From Streptomyces sp. NBC_01428 (lineage in GTDB: Bacteria > Actinomycetota > Actinomycetes > Streptomycetales > Streptomycetaceae), in contig NZ_CP109499.1 in NCBI RefSeq assembly GCF_036231965.1, positions 7,130,001 through 7,194,000 on the forward strand: DNA of 64,000 nucleotides. Reading direction: 5' to 3'. Made by a program: the position numbers and the translations under genes. The notes beneath the pieces are model-generated. The model saw only the letters and a program-made list of their open reading frames with translations, was not told the origin of the DNA and did not search any database. Positions 24,419-31,880 of this stretch are shown here, piece by piece (positions within the stretch are counted from its first letter, which is position 1; the number at the start of each line of letters is the position of its first letter).

Positions 24419-25389
24419 CCATCCTCTGCGTACGTTTCCAGCTGCCTCCGACGCGCGAGGCGGAGTTTCCCCAACTCCTCGGATTACTGGAGGAGTTCAC
24501 GCCCGTCATCGAGGCGCTGCCACCCGACGGGGCACTGCTCGACGTGCGAGGTGCCGAGCGGTACTTCGGCCGTGGCCCCGCCGGGTTCGCCTCGCTGATC
24601 CGGCTCCGCGCCCTCGCCCTGCACGGCGTCGACTGCGTGATCGGCGCCGGTCCCGGACCGATGCTCGCCCGGATGGCGCTGCGCGACGCCGTCCCCGGAA
24701 CGCCCCGGGTGGTGCTCGCGGACCCGGACGCCGTCACGGAGTTCCTCGCCGAGCGTCCCGTCGGCGCGCTGCCCGGCGTCGGCGCCGCCACCGCGCGCAC
24801 CCTGGGCGAGTACGGCCTCGACACCCTTGGCAAGGTCGCGGCCGCACCCCTGTCCACGCTCCAGCGCCTCACCGGCGCCCGGGCCGGCCGCGACCTGCAC
24901 GAGAGGGCCTCCGGGGTCGACCGCGGCCGGGTCGTGCCGAACGCCACCTCCCGCTCCCTCGCCACCGAACGGCCCTTCCAGCGGGACGAGTTGGACCCCG
25001 ACCGGCATCGCCGGGCGCTGCTCTCCGCGGCCGAGGAGCTGGGCGCACGGCTGCGCGCCCTGGAGAAGGTCTGCCGCACCCTGACCCTCACCGTGCGCTA
25101 CGCCGACCGCTCCGCGACCACGCGCAGCCGCACCCTCGGGGAGCCGACCGCGCACTCCTCGACCCTGACCGGCACCGCGTACCGCATGTACGAGATGCTC
25201 GGCCTCCAGCGCGCCCGGGTCCGCGCGATCGCGCTGCGCGCCGAGGGGCTCGCGCCCGCCGAGCGGGCCTCCCATCAGCTGACCTTCGACCCGGTGGACG
25301 AGAAGGTCCGCCGTATCGAGGAGGTCGCGGACCGGGCGCGGGCGAGGTTCGGCCCGCATGTGATCGGACCCGGGACGCTGGCCGCGTGA
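24415..25389 (+). CDS. Y-family polymerase-like protein lacking catalytic residues (ImuB-like)
   Basis: A 324-residue protein with Y-family polymerase architecture. It has a palm/finger region (1-115), a helix-hairpin-helix thumb (ALPGVGAATARTLGEYGL, 118-135) and a little-finger domain (about 180-290, SRSLATERPFQRDEL). The strand that carries the first catalytic Asp in DinB (VDMDAFFA) reads CVRFQLPPT here, and the SxDE motif reads PPDGALLD, so two of the three metal ligands are missing. Such inactive proteins act as bridging subunits (ImuB) for DnaE2 and the beta clamp in mycobacteria. ATG 24415 overlaps the dnaE2 stop; an in-frame GTG at 24388 also has a good ribosome binding site. It is often annotated as DinB/DinP. 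No imuA' homologue lies next to it. Confidence 0.85.
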   Translation: MTILCVRFQLPPTREAEFPQLLGLLEEFTPVIEALPPDGALLDVRGAERYFGRGPAGFASLIRLRALALHGVDCVIGAGPGPMLARMALRDAVPGTPRVVLADPDAVTEFLAERPVGALPGVGAATARTLGEYGLDTLGKVAAAPLSTLQRLTGARAGRDLHERASGVDRGRVVPNATSRSLATERPFQRDELDPDRHRRALLSAAEELGARLRALEKVCRTLTLTVRYADRSATTRSRTLGEPTAHSSTLTGTAYRMYEMLGLQRARVRAIALRAEGLAPAERASHQLTFDPVDEKVRRIEEVADRARARFGPHVIGPGTLAA

Positions 25390-25439
25390 CGCTGCCGGAT
25401 GTGACGACCTGAGGCGTGACGAACGACCTGCTACAGGCC

Positions 25440-25814
25440 CTAGTTGGCCCACGGCGGAGTCAGGACCGAGCCGTCGGCCAGTTCCGCCCGCAGGCCGACG
25501 GAGGTGGTGACCCAGGCGGTCGCCGGCTGCCCCGAGGTGTTCTCGATGCCGAGCGCGGTGCCCGCGTTGACGATCACGGTGTCGCCCGCGGTGACCTGCT
25601 CGGTCCTGCCGTCGAGCGTGATCAGCAGGTCGCCGGTGAGGAGGTGGAGGATCTCCTCGCGGTCGACGGTGTGCACGGGGGCCCGGAGCCCCGCGGGGAG
25701 CTCCGTGCGCCAGGCGCACAGCTCCTTGCTCCCGCTGCGCGGAGCGGCGTGCGAGACGAATCGGCCGCCGTGCATCTCGTGGACGACGGCTTCGGAAGAA
25801 CGGACGACGGGCAC
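25440..25814 (-). CDS. Cupin-domain protein
   Basis: A 124-residue single-domain beta-barrel protein. The cupin motifs are visible as PVHTVDREEILHLLTGD (motif 1 region, about 46-62) and a second block TAGDTVIVNAGTALGIENTS (about 74-93). The metal-binding His/Glu set is only partly conserved, so it may bind a ligand or metal without being a classic dioxygenase. GTG 25814 follows AGGAGG by six bases; the longer frame to 26501 crosses the operators and the divergent marR gene. It is divergent from marR, with two palindromes between them, and is therefore the likely target of that regulator. It converges with the imuB-like gene. Confidence 0.82.
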   Translation of the reverse strand: MPVVRSSEAVVHEMHGGRFVSHAAPRSGSKELCAWRTELPAGLRAPVHTVDREEILHLLTGDLLITLDGRTEQVTAGDTVIVNAGTALGIENTSGQPATAWVTTSVGLRAELADGSVLTPPWAN

Positions 25815-25948
25815 GGGTGCCTCCTGGATCGGTGGATCGGACAGGTGGATCGGATCGGTGGGAATCGGGGGTCGGGTCGAGGTCCGGATCCGGACGGTGC
25901 CCGGGACCCGGCGAGGCCGGCCCCGGCCCGTACGGTCGGGCGGACGCG

Positions 25949-25977
25949 GCACATGGTCAAGCTGCTTGACCATGTGC
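25949..25977. promoter_or_regulatory. Operator 1 of the cupin/marR intergenic region
   Basis: A perfect 29-base palindrome (14-base arms, central T) built around GTCAAGCTGCTTGAC (25956-25970). Its size and position between divergent genes fit a MarR-family operator. Confidence 0.88.
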
Positions 25978-25988
25978 GCTGTCCTTAT

Positions 25989-26005
25989 AGTCAAGCTGCT
26001 TGACT
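25989..26005. promoter_or_regulatory. Operator 2 of the cupin/marR intergenic region
   Basis: A 17-base palindrome containing the same 15-base core GTCAAGCTGCTTGAC (25990-26004), with its centre 34 bases from operator 1, about three helical turns. A further half-site GTCAAG lies at 26011. TATAGT (25986-25991), a possible -10, overlaps its left edge. Confidence 0.88.
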
Positions 26006-26033
26006 GATTCGTCAAGGGTGTTTCAATGCCTGC

Positions 26034-26480
26034 GTGCAGAACTCCGAGGCCATGGCCCTGTCCGCCGCCCTGCTCGCCACCGCCGGCGAGCTGACCCGCC
26101 GCATCCACGAGGGTGTGGTCTCCCGCGGATTCGACGACGTGCGGCCCGCCCACGGGTTCGCCTTCGCGCGGCTCTCGGCGGACGGGGCGACGGTCACCGA
26201 TCTCGCCGCGCATCTCGGGGTCACCAAGCAGGCCGCCAGTCAGCTCGTCGACGAGCTGGTCCGCAAGGGGTACGTCGAACGCCGGCCGCACCCGGAGGAC
26301 GCCCGCGCCCGGCTGATCCTGCTGACCGAGCGGGGGCGGGCGTGCACCCGTGCGGCCGAAGAGGCGGCGGCGGACGCCGTGCGGACGTGGGGCGAACTGC
26401 TCGGTGAGGGTGACATGCGCGCGTTGTATACGCGTCTGCTGCGCATCGCGCCCTACGGTCCCATCAGGCCCGCCTGGTGA
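26034..26480 (+). CDS. MarR-family transcriptional regulator
   Basis: A 148-residue winged-helix regulator. The DNA-binding region VTDLAAHLGVTKQAASQLVDELVRKGYVERRPHPEDARA (about residues 55-95, split across helix 3, helix 4 and the wing) is typical of MarR, including the Asp-Ala-Arg wing tip. Flanking helices form the dimer interface. GTG 26034 gives the longest product; ATG 26052 is the alternative. It most likely represses itself and the divergent cupin gene through the twin palindromes. The inducing ligand is unknown. CDS confidence is high, start less so. Confidence 0.92.
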   Translation: MQNSEAMALSAALLATAGELTRRIHEGVVSRGFDDVRPAHGFAFARLSADGATVTDLAAHLGVTKQAASQLVDELVRKGYVERRPHPEDARARLILLTERGRACTRAAEEAAADAVRTWGELLGEGDMRALYTRLLRIAPYGPIRPAW

Positions 26481-26590
26481 CGGTTTGAAGGACCGTGGCA
26501 TCCCTCATCGGCTACCACTGAAAGTTTTTACTGACGCGTAACTTCACACGCGTGCTACTCGCTCGTAACTTGACGAGTGAACAGCATCCT

Positions 26591-26606
26591 CGTGATCCGG
26601 ATCACA
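26591..26606 (+). promoter_or_regulatory. CRP-like binding site upstream of the lipase
   Basis: CGTGATCCGGATCACA contains the perfect palindrome GTGATCCGGATCAC. It matches the enterobacterial CRP pattern TGTGA-N6-TCACA at nine of ten positions, and the Streptomyces Crp pattern GTG-N6-GNCAC except for one base. It lies 47 bases before the lipase ATG, downstream of a TTGACG (26570-26575). Confidence 0.6.
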
Positions 26607-26652
26607 GGGCGTACGCCGTCGCAACTCCCTTGAGCCGCAAGGAGATCACACG

Positions 26653-27513
26653 ATGCTGCCCTGGAACCGAGTGCTCAGACCCCTGGCCGCCCTGCTCCTG
26701 GCCGCCGCCGTCGCGGTCGTCCCCGCCGCCACGGCCCAGGCCGCCTCCGCCCCCAGCAGTGGCTGGAACAACTACTCCTGCAAGCCGTCCGCCGCGCATC
26801 CCCGCCCCGTCGTCCTCGTCCACGGCACGTTCGGGAACTCCGTGGACAACTGGCTGGCCCTCGCCCCCTACCTGACCAGCCGCGGGTACTGCGTCTTCTC
26901 CCTCGACTACGGCCAGCTCCCCGGCGTCCCCCTCTTCAACGGCCTCGGTCCCATCGACAAGTCGGCCGCGCAGCTCCAGATCTTCGTCGACAAGGTGCTC
27001 GCCGCGACCGGCGCAGCCAAGGCCGACCTGGTCGGCCACTCGCAGGGCGGCATGATGCCCCGCTACTACCTCAAGTTCCTCGGCGGAGCCGCCAAGGTGA
27101 ACGCCCTCGTCGGCATCGCCCCCGACAACCACGGCACGACCCTGAGCGGCCTGGCCAACCTGCTTCCGTACTTCCCCGGCGCGGCGGACCTGCTGTCGTC
27201 GGCGACTCCCGGACTCGCCGACCAGGTCGCCGGTTCCGCGTTCCTGACCAAACTCAACGCGGGCGGCGACACCGTCCCCGGCGTGCACTACACGGTCATC
27301 GCCACCAAGTACGACGAGGTGGTCACGCCGTACACCTCGCAGTTCCTGAGCGGATCCGACGTCCACAACGTCCTGCTGCAGAACCTGTGCGGCCTGGACC
27401 TCTCCGAGCACGTGGCCATCGGGATCGTCGACCGGATCGCCTACCACGAGGTGGCGAACGCCCTCGATCCCGCCCACGCCTCCGCCACCACCTGCGCGTC
27501 CGTGTTCAGTTGA
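26653..27513 (+). CDS. Secreted alpha/beta-hydrolase lipase (LipA type)
   Basis: A 286-residue exported triacylglycerol lipase/esterase. Residues 1-31 are a signal peptide (ATAQA-AS). The oxyanion motif VLVHGTFGNS (54-63) and the nucleophile elbow VGHSQGG with Ser130 are clear. Asp221 (KYDEVVTP) and His253 (SEHVAI) complete the likely triad. Cysteines at 43, 80, 246 and near the C-terminus probably form disulfides. ATG 26653 follows AAGGAG. The gene is monocistronic, ends at a strong hairpin, and has a CRP-like site upstream, consistent with carbon-source control. From memory it resembles S. coelicolor LipA (unchecked). Confidence 0.93.
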   Translation: MLPWNRVLRPLAALLLAAAVAVVPAATAQAASAPSSGWNNYSCKPSAAHPRPVVLVHGTFGNSVDNWLALAPYLTSRGYCVFSLDYGQLPGVPLFNGLGPIDKSAAQLQIFVDKVLAATGAAKADLVGHSQGGMMPRYYLKFLGGAAKVNALVGIAPDNHGTTLSGLANLLPYFPGAADLLSSATPGLADQVAGSAFLTKLNAGGDTVPGVHYTVIATKYDEVVTPYTSQFLSGSDVHNVLLQNLCGLDLSEHVAIGIVDRIAYHEVANALDPAHASATTCASVFS

Positions 27514-27519
27514 ACACAG

Positions 27520-27558
27520 CCGGGGGCTGACCGGCCTGAGCCGCCGGTCAGCCCCCGG
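27520..27558. terminator. Bidirectional terminator between lipase and LPMO genes
   Basis: A perfect 16-bp stem (27520-27535 with 27543-27558), seven-base loop, starting seven bases after the lipase stop and shared with the convergent LPMO gene. Confidence 0.93.
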
Positions 27559-27580
27559 AGTCCGTGGTCCAGGACACGGC

Positions 27581-28603
27581 CTAGCGGCCGTGCCGGCCGC
27601 CCGGGGTCGCCCGGCGGCGCACCGACGCGAACAGGGTCGCGGCGCCGAGCGCCAGGACGGCGGCACCGCCGACCGCGATGTACGGGGTGGTGGAATCACC
27701 GCCGGTCTCGGCGAGGTTCGCGGAGGAACCGGCGGCCTCCGGCTGGTTCGCCGCGGCGTCCGTGGTGGTCTCCGTGTCCTCGGCGACGCCGGCCGCCTTC
27801 GCGCTCGCGCTCGCCGTCGGTTCGGCCGACGTACCGGCGTCGCCGTCTCCGTGACCGTGGTGCTCCACCGTCGACTTGTCGCTGCCGTCCGCGATCTGCT
27901 CGTCCGAGGGCGCGGAGGCGGTCGGCACCGGAGTGGTCCCGCCGCCCGCTCCGTTGCCGTCACCGCTGCCGCCGAACGCCACGTCGGAACACGAGTAGAA
28001 GGCCTCCGGGCTGTCCGAACGCTGCCAGACGGCGTACAGGAGCTGCTTGCCGGAACGCTCCGGGAGGTTGCCGGAGAAGCTGTAGAAGCCGTTCGAGGCG
28101 GTCGGGTCGGTCACCGTCGCGACGGGGTGCGCGAGATCGAGGTCGGCCCAGGCCAGCGGCTTGGACGGGTCGTAGCCGGACTTCGTGATGTACACCTTGA
28201 ACGTGCCCTTGTGCTGCGCCGTCACCCGGTACCTGAAGGTGTACGCCCCGCTGCTCACGCCGGTCGCCGGCCAGTCGGCGCGCGCCAGGTCGAGCCCCTT
28301 GAACTCCTCGCTGTCGGCGCTGCACAGCTTGCCGTCCGGGATCAGCGCCTGGTGCTGCCCGTTCGCGTCACCGATGCGGATGCCGTTCCAGTCGTAGAGC
28401 GCCTGCGTGCCGCCCGCGGCGACCGCCGCCTTGCAGGCCGCCGACTTCGGGCTCTCCGGACCCTCCGCGTAACACTGGGACACCCGGCTCACCGGGTCCC
28501 CCATCGTGCCGTGCGCCGACGCGGGCGCGGCGGCCAGCGCGGACAGGGCGAGCGGGGCGATGCCGACGGCGACGACAGCGGCGGCCTTGCGGCGTGCAGA
28601 CAT
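27581..28603 (-). CDS. Cell-wall-anchored AA10 lytic polysaccharide monooxygenase
   Basis: A 340-residue exported copper enzyme that oxidatively cleaves chitin or cellulose. The signal peptide (1-30) ends ASA and exposes His31 (HGTMGDPVSR), the N-terminal half of the histidine brace; His131 (TAQHKGTFKVYITK) is the second copper ligand. The AA10 domain covers 31-210. A long Ser/Thr/Ala/Asp-rich linker (211-296) includes a small His cluster (EHHGHGDGD). The C-terminus has LAETG (297-301), a hydrophobic helix and an Arg-rich tail, the class E sortase signal used by Streptomyces. So the enzyme is probably displayed on the wall rather than freely secreted. The start at 28603 has GAGGAG upstream. 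No carbohydrate-binding module is present. Confidence 0.93.
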   Translation of the reverse strand: MSARRKAAAVVAVGIAPLALSALAAAPASAHGTMGDPVSRVSQCYAEGPESPKSAACKAAVAAGGTQALYDWNGIRIGDANGQHQALIPDGKLCSADSEEFKGLDLARADWPATGVSSGAYTFRYRVTAQHKGTFKVYITKSGYDPSKPLAWADLDLAHPVATVTDPTASNGFYSFSGNLPERSGKQLLYAVWQRSDSPEAFYSCSDVAFGGSGDGNGAGGGTTPVPTASAPSDEQIADGSDKSTVEHHGHGDGDAGTSAEPTASASAKAAGVAEDTETTTDAAANQPEAAGSSANLAETGGDSTTPYIAVGGAAVLALGAATLFASVRRRATPGGRHGR

Positions 28604-28824
28604 GCGGGAACTCCTCGGACGATCCTGATGCGGGGGGCGAGCCCCGCACACCGTTCGTGCGGGGATCCCGTGGGGGTGATCAGAAACTAGCCCCAGGAAT
28701 CCGTGAAATCGCCTGCTGGGGACGGGTGATGGGGATCCTTATGGCGCCGTTAAGGCGGGGCTAACGGGGGGCTCAGGAAGGGAGCGCGGGCCCGGCTGGG
28801 CATCGGTGCGCCGCGGCCTGTGGG

Positions 28825-28830
28825 TAGCGT
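28825..28830 (+). promoter_or_regulatory. -10 element for leaderless GNAT mRNA
   Basis: TAGCGT lies seven bases before the ATG at 28838 and no ribosome binding site is visible. Confidence 0.5.
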
Positions 28831-28837
28831 GCGGGGT

Positions 28838-29338
28838 ATGACGGAGATGCCCGGGGGATCAGGCGGGTTCCGGGAGCCCGGAGAGCGGCTCGCGGCGTTC
28901 GGGGTGCGGCGCGCCGCTGCCGGTGACGTGGCCGTGGTACGGGCCGTGATCGACGCCGCCTTCGAGCCGTACGTCGAGCGCATCGGCGTCGTGCCCGCGC
29001 CCATGACGGCCGACCACGAGGCCAATGTGGCGGCGGGCCGGGTGTTCGTCACGGGGGAGCCGGTGACCGGACTCGTGGTCGTCGAGGAGCGGCCGGACCA
29101 CCTGTACCTCGACATCGTCGCCGTGCGGCCCGACGCCCACGGCAAGGGCATCGGGGGACGACTGCTGCGATTCGTCGACGCACACGCGCGTGCTCGGGGA
29201 CTGGACGAGGTCAGGCTCTACACCAACGCGATGATGTGGGAGAACCAGAAGATCTACCCGAAGCTCGGGTACGAGGTCGTCGAGCGGCGCGTGGACGGGC
29301 CCTACGACCGCGTCCACTACCGCAAGCGCCTCGGCTGA
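28838..29338 (+). CDS. GNAT-family N-acetyltransferase
   Basis: A 166-residue cytoplasmic acetyltransferase. The acetyl-CoA-binding motif A is IVAVRPDAHGKGIGGRLL (about 97-114), followed by LYTNAMMWENQKIYPKLGYEVVERR (split over strands and helix of motif B), which is typical of GNATs acting on small molecules. ATG 28838 is chosen because of the upstream -10 element; ATG 28847 or GTG 28820 are less likely. The substrate cannot be inferred. It converges with the small gene ending at 29370. Confidence 0.88.
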   Translation: MTEMPGGSGGFREPGERLAAFGVRRAAAGDVAVVRAVIDAAFEPYVERIGVVPAPMTADHEANVAAGRVFVTGEPVTGLVVVEERPDHLYLDIVAVRPDAHGKGIGGRLLRFVDAHARARGLDEVRLYTNAMMWENQKIYPKLGYEVVERRVDGPYDRVHYRKRLG

Positions 29339-29369
29339 CAGGGGCCGCGCGCCGGTCCGGCGGGGCGGC

Positions 29370-29504
29370 TCAGCCGTCCGGCCACCAGGTGCGCGCGATG
29401 TCCTTGCGGATCTCGGGGCGCGCGGCAGGACGTTCGTCGGCCTCGTCCCGTACACGGCGGGAGTCCGACTTCCTCAGGGGCTTCTGCACGGTCGCACGGC
29501 GCAT
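29370..29504 (-). CDS. Small basic protein of 44 residues
   Basis: A short ORF with a strong ribosome binding site (CGAGGAGG, about six bases before the ATG at 29504) and Streptomyces-like codon use. The product is highly charged, with many Arg, Lys, Asp and Glu, begins MRRATVQKPLRKSDSRR and ends in ARTWWPDG. It has no signal peptide or membrane helix and is probably a disordered DNA-, RNA- or protein-binding peptide. It is divergent from the methyltransferase and convergent with the GNAT. Family not recognised, but the start signal and composition argue that it is real. Confidence 0.65.
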   Translation of the reverse strand: MRRATVQKPLRKSDSRRVRDEADERPAARPEIRKDIARTWWPDG

Positions 29505-29673
29505 GGCTGCCTCCTCGCGTCTACCGGATCCCGATGGTGTACGGAGGTAGACCTTTCGGGGGAGAGTTCCTCATCGGTGGCGATCTGTCTGTGGCGCCGG
29601 TCACGTCCTTGCCCGGCCGGCCCGCCCCGGCGGCCCCGCCGGACTGTCAGTGGCGGCTGACACGATGGGACGC

Positions 29674-30306
29674 ATGGTGAGCGACAGCGTGACGAATCCA
29701 GGGGCGGGCGTCGACTGGGACGCGGAGTCCGCCACGTTCGACGAGGAGCCCGACCACGGCCTGCGCGACCCGGCGGTCCGCGCGGCCTGGGCGGCCCGGC
29801 TGCGGACCTGGCTGCCGGACCGGCCGGGCGACCTGCTCGACGTGGGGTGCGGTACGGGAAGCCTGTCCCTCCTCGCGTCCGAGGAGGGACACCGTGTCAC
29901 CGGGGTCGATCTCTCGCCCCGCATGATCGACCGCGCCAGAGCCAAGCTGGCCGGCCGTGACGCGGCGTTCCTCGTCGGTGACGCGGCGGCACCCCCCGTC
30001 GGCGAGCAGCGCTACGACGTGCTCTTCTGCCGCCATGTGCTCTGGACCCTGCCCGCCCCCGAGCGCGTGCTGCGGCACTGGCGGGGGCTCCTGCGTCCGG
30101 GCGGCCGGCTCGTCCTCGTCGAGGGCGTCTGGGGGACCGTGCACCCGGTCGGTCTCTCCGCCGACCGGCTGACCGCCCTGCTCCGGCCGCTGGTCGCAGA
30201 GGCGGGCGAGAGCGCCGGGCTGCGCGTGGAGCCGCTGTCGGACGACGCGCGGCTGTGGGGCCACGAGGTCGACGACGAGAGGTTCGCCGTGGTGGCCACC
30301 TTCTGA
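29674..30306 (+). CDS. Class I SAM-dependent methyltransferase
   Basis: A 210-residue cytoplasmic enzyme. The SAM-binding motif I is LLDVGCGTGSLS (about 49-60), with the acidic residue of motif II in VTGVDLSPRMI and motif IV in YDVLFCRHVLW; LRPGGRLVLVEG is the post-IV block of the UbiE/COQ5-like subgroup. The substrate is unknown. ATG 29674 follows CACGAT at seven bases, again suggestive of leaderless transcription; GTG 29650 is the longest alternative. A long hairpin follows. Confidence 0.9.
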   Translation: MVSDSVTNPGAGVDWDAESATFDEEPDHGLRDPAVRAAWAARLRTWLPDRPGDLLDVGCGTGSLSLLASEEGHRVTGVDLSPRMIDRARAKLAGRDAAFLVGDAAAPPVGEQRYDVLFCRHVLWTLPAPERVLRHWRGLLRPGGRLVLVEGVWGTVHPVGLSADRLTALLRPLVAEAGESAGLRVEPLSDDARLWGHEVDDERFAVVATF

Positions 30307-30350
30307 CCCCGGGCGACACGGCCCGACCGGCACCATGCCGGTCCCGGGAG

Positions 30351-30392
30351 CCGCCGGCACCGGCGCTCCGAAGAGGCCGCCGGTGCCGGCGG
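30351..30392. terminator. Bidirectional terminator
   Basis: A perfect 15-bp stem (30351-30365 with 30378-30392), 12-base loop, between the convergent methyltransferase and DUF402 genes. Confidence 0.85.
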
Positions 30393-30399
30393 AACCCGC

Positions 30400-30900
30400 C
30401 TACTCCAGCAGCGCTTCGAAACCGCCCTCGCGGGCCAGGCGTTCGAGGTCGTCCAGGGCCTTCTCGGCGGCGAGCGCCGCCGCCGGGTCGGTGGCCGCCA
30501 GGCCGCTCTCCGCGAACTCGTCCTCGTCCAGCCGCAGGACCTCCGTGCCGTCGGCCGAGCGCCACAGGTCCAGGTCGAGATCCTCGACCACCAGGCGCCC
30601 CGCGGAGACGGTGGCGGGCCGCGTGACGTCGCAGTACCAGCCCTTCCGCACGCCCGCCGCGTCCCGTACCTCCTTCACCGCGTACCACCGGTCCCGCCAG
30701 TAGTACTCGGTGAAGACGTCACCCCGCTCGAACCGTACGAAGCCGAAGTCCCGGGCGGTGTCGCCGGCCCAGGGAGCGCGCACCACGACCCGCGTCCCGT
30801 CGTCGGCGAGCAGCTCCGCCGGGTAACTGATCTTCGTACGGCCCGCCTTGACGAGCACGATCTCCACCGGGTCAGGAGCCCCCGCCGAGTTCGTGGACAT
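30400..30900 (-). CDS. DUF402 domain protein
   Basis: A 166-residue soluble beta-barrel protein of the DUF402 family, some members of which are nucleoside di/triphosphatases (NtdP). The core has the expected pattern EYYWRDRWYAVKEVRDAAG followed by a tryptophan/tyrosine strand (GWYCDVT) and the acidic metal-site motif VVEDLDLDLW, and then an Asp/Glu-rich helix. The start at 30900 lies inside the end of the upstream GNAT gene (29-base overlap), so the two are translated from one mRNA. Activity is not certain from sequence. Confidence 0.85.
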   Translation of the reverse strand: MSTNSAGAPDPVEIVLVKAGRTKISYPAELLADDGTRVVVRAPWAGDTARDFGFVRFERGDVFTEYYWRDRWYAVKEVRDAAGVRKGWYCDVTRPATVSAGRLVVEDLDLDLWRSADGTEVLRLDEDEFAESGLAATDPAAALAAEKALDDLERLAREGGFEALLE

Positions 30901-31810
30901 ACTTCACCTCCGTGGCGCACACCTCGTAGCCGAACCACTTGTTGATCGCGAGCATCGGCCCGTTGTCCGTGTCGTTGCCGGTGAACGCCTCCCGGAAGCC
31001 GGCCGCGCGGGCGCGGTGCAGGGAGTGGTTCTTGGCGAGCTTGGCGAGACCGCGGCCCCGGAAGGCACGGGCGGTGCCCGTCATCACGGTGCCGTAGCGG
31101 CTGCCGCCGTCGGTGCGGGCCGCGCTGAACGCCGCCGGCCGGCCGTCCACCAGAGCGACGGACGTCAGCTCGTGGTCGAGGAGCGGATGACGCCAGGTCT
31201 CCTCCAGCCAGGCCTCGTAGTCCGTGAACTCCCGGTCGACGTCGCTGGGTTCGTCGAGGAGCGTCTCCGCGTCCAGGACGAACAACGGCCGCGGGTCGTC
31301 CGCGAAGTCCGCCCCGCTGCGCACCTCGACGCCGGGGGGCGGGGACTGGAGCGGCGGCAGCTCGCCGTTCGCCAGGTCGAGGCGGAGGAAGTGCGCGGAA
31401 CGGGCCGAGCGGTAGCCGCGCTTCTCCGCGAAGGCACGGTTCGCGGGCGCGTCCAGCACCCAGGCGAACAGCCGGGTCGCGCCCAGGGCGGCGAGCCGCT
31501 CCTCCGCGGAGCGCACCAGCAGCGACCCCGCGCCGCGGCCCGTCCGCTCCGGGTGCACATAGACGTTGACGTAGCCCTGACCCGGCTCGGGGCTGTCGTA
31601 CACGATGCCCACCTGCGCGGTGCCGACCGGCTCGCCGTCCTCCAGGGCCAGCAACGGCCGGTAGTGCGCGTCGGGATGGGCGTGCTCGACGTCGTAGGCG
31701 ATGGACTGCGGGGTGAAGAGCACGAAGGGGAGAGCCTCGTGACGGATGCGCGCGAAGCTCGCGGCGTCCACCGGGTCCCCGCGACGCACCTCACGGACGA
31801 TCAGTGTCAT
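30872..31810 (-). CDS. Tandem-GNAT acetyltransferase
   Basis: A 312-residue protein with two GNAT-like halves. The first (about 1-150) has an intact acetyl-CoA motif VYVHPERTGRGAGSLLV. The second (about 160-312) has GTARAFRGRGLAKLAKNHSL followed by NKWFGYEVC, resembling the mycothiol-synthase-like tandem GNAT layout. It is not MshD by gene context. The start ATG 31810 lies about 70 bases from the divergent gntR gene. The last 29 bases overlap the DUF402 gene. Substrate unknown, cytoplasmic. Confidence 0.87.
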   Translation of the reverse strand: MTLIVREVRRGDPVDAASFARIRHEALPFVLFTPQSIAYDVEHAHPDAHYRPLLALEDGEPVGTAQVGIVYDSPEPGQGYVNVYVHPERTGRGAGSLLVRSAEERLAALGATRLFAWVLDAPANRAFAEKRGYRSARSAHFLRLDLANGELPPLQSPPPGVEVRSGADFADDPRPLFVLDAETLLDEPSDVDREFTDYEAWLEETWRHPLLDHELTSVALVDGRPAAFSAARTDGGSRYGTVMTGTARAFRGRGLAKLAKNHSLHRARAAGFREAFTGNDTDNGPMLAINKWFGYEVCATEVKYVHELGGGS

Positions 31811-31880
31811 GGCAGCGAACGCTACGGGCAGACCGCGTGCGGATGCCTCCCCTTTTCCCCGGGTGCGGGACAATCGCCGG

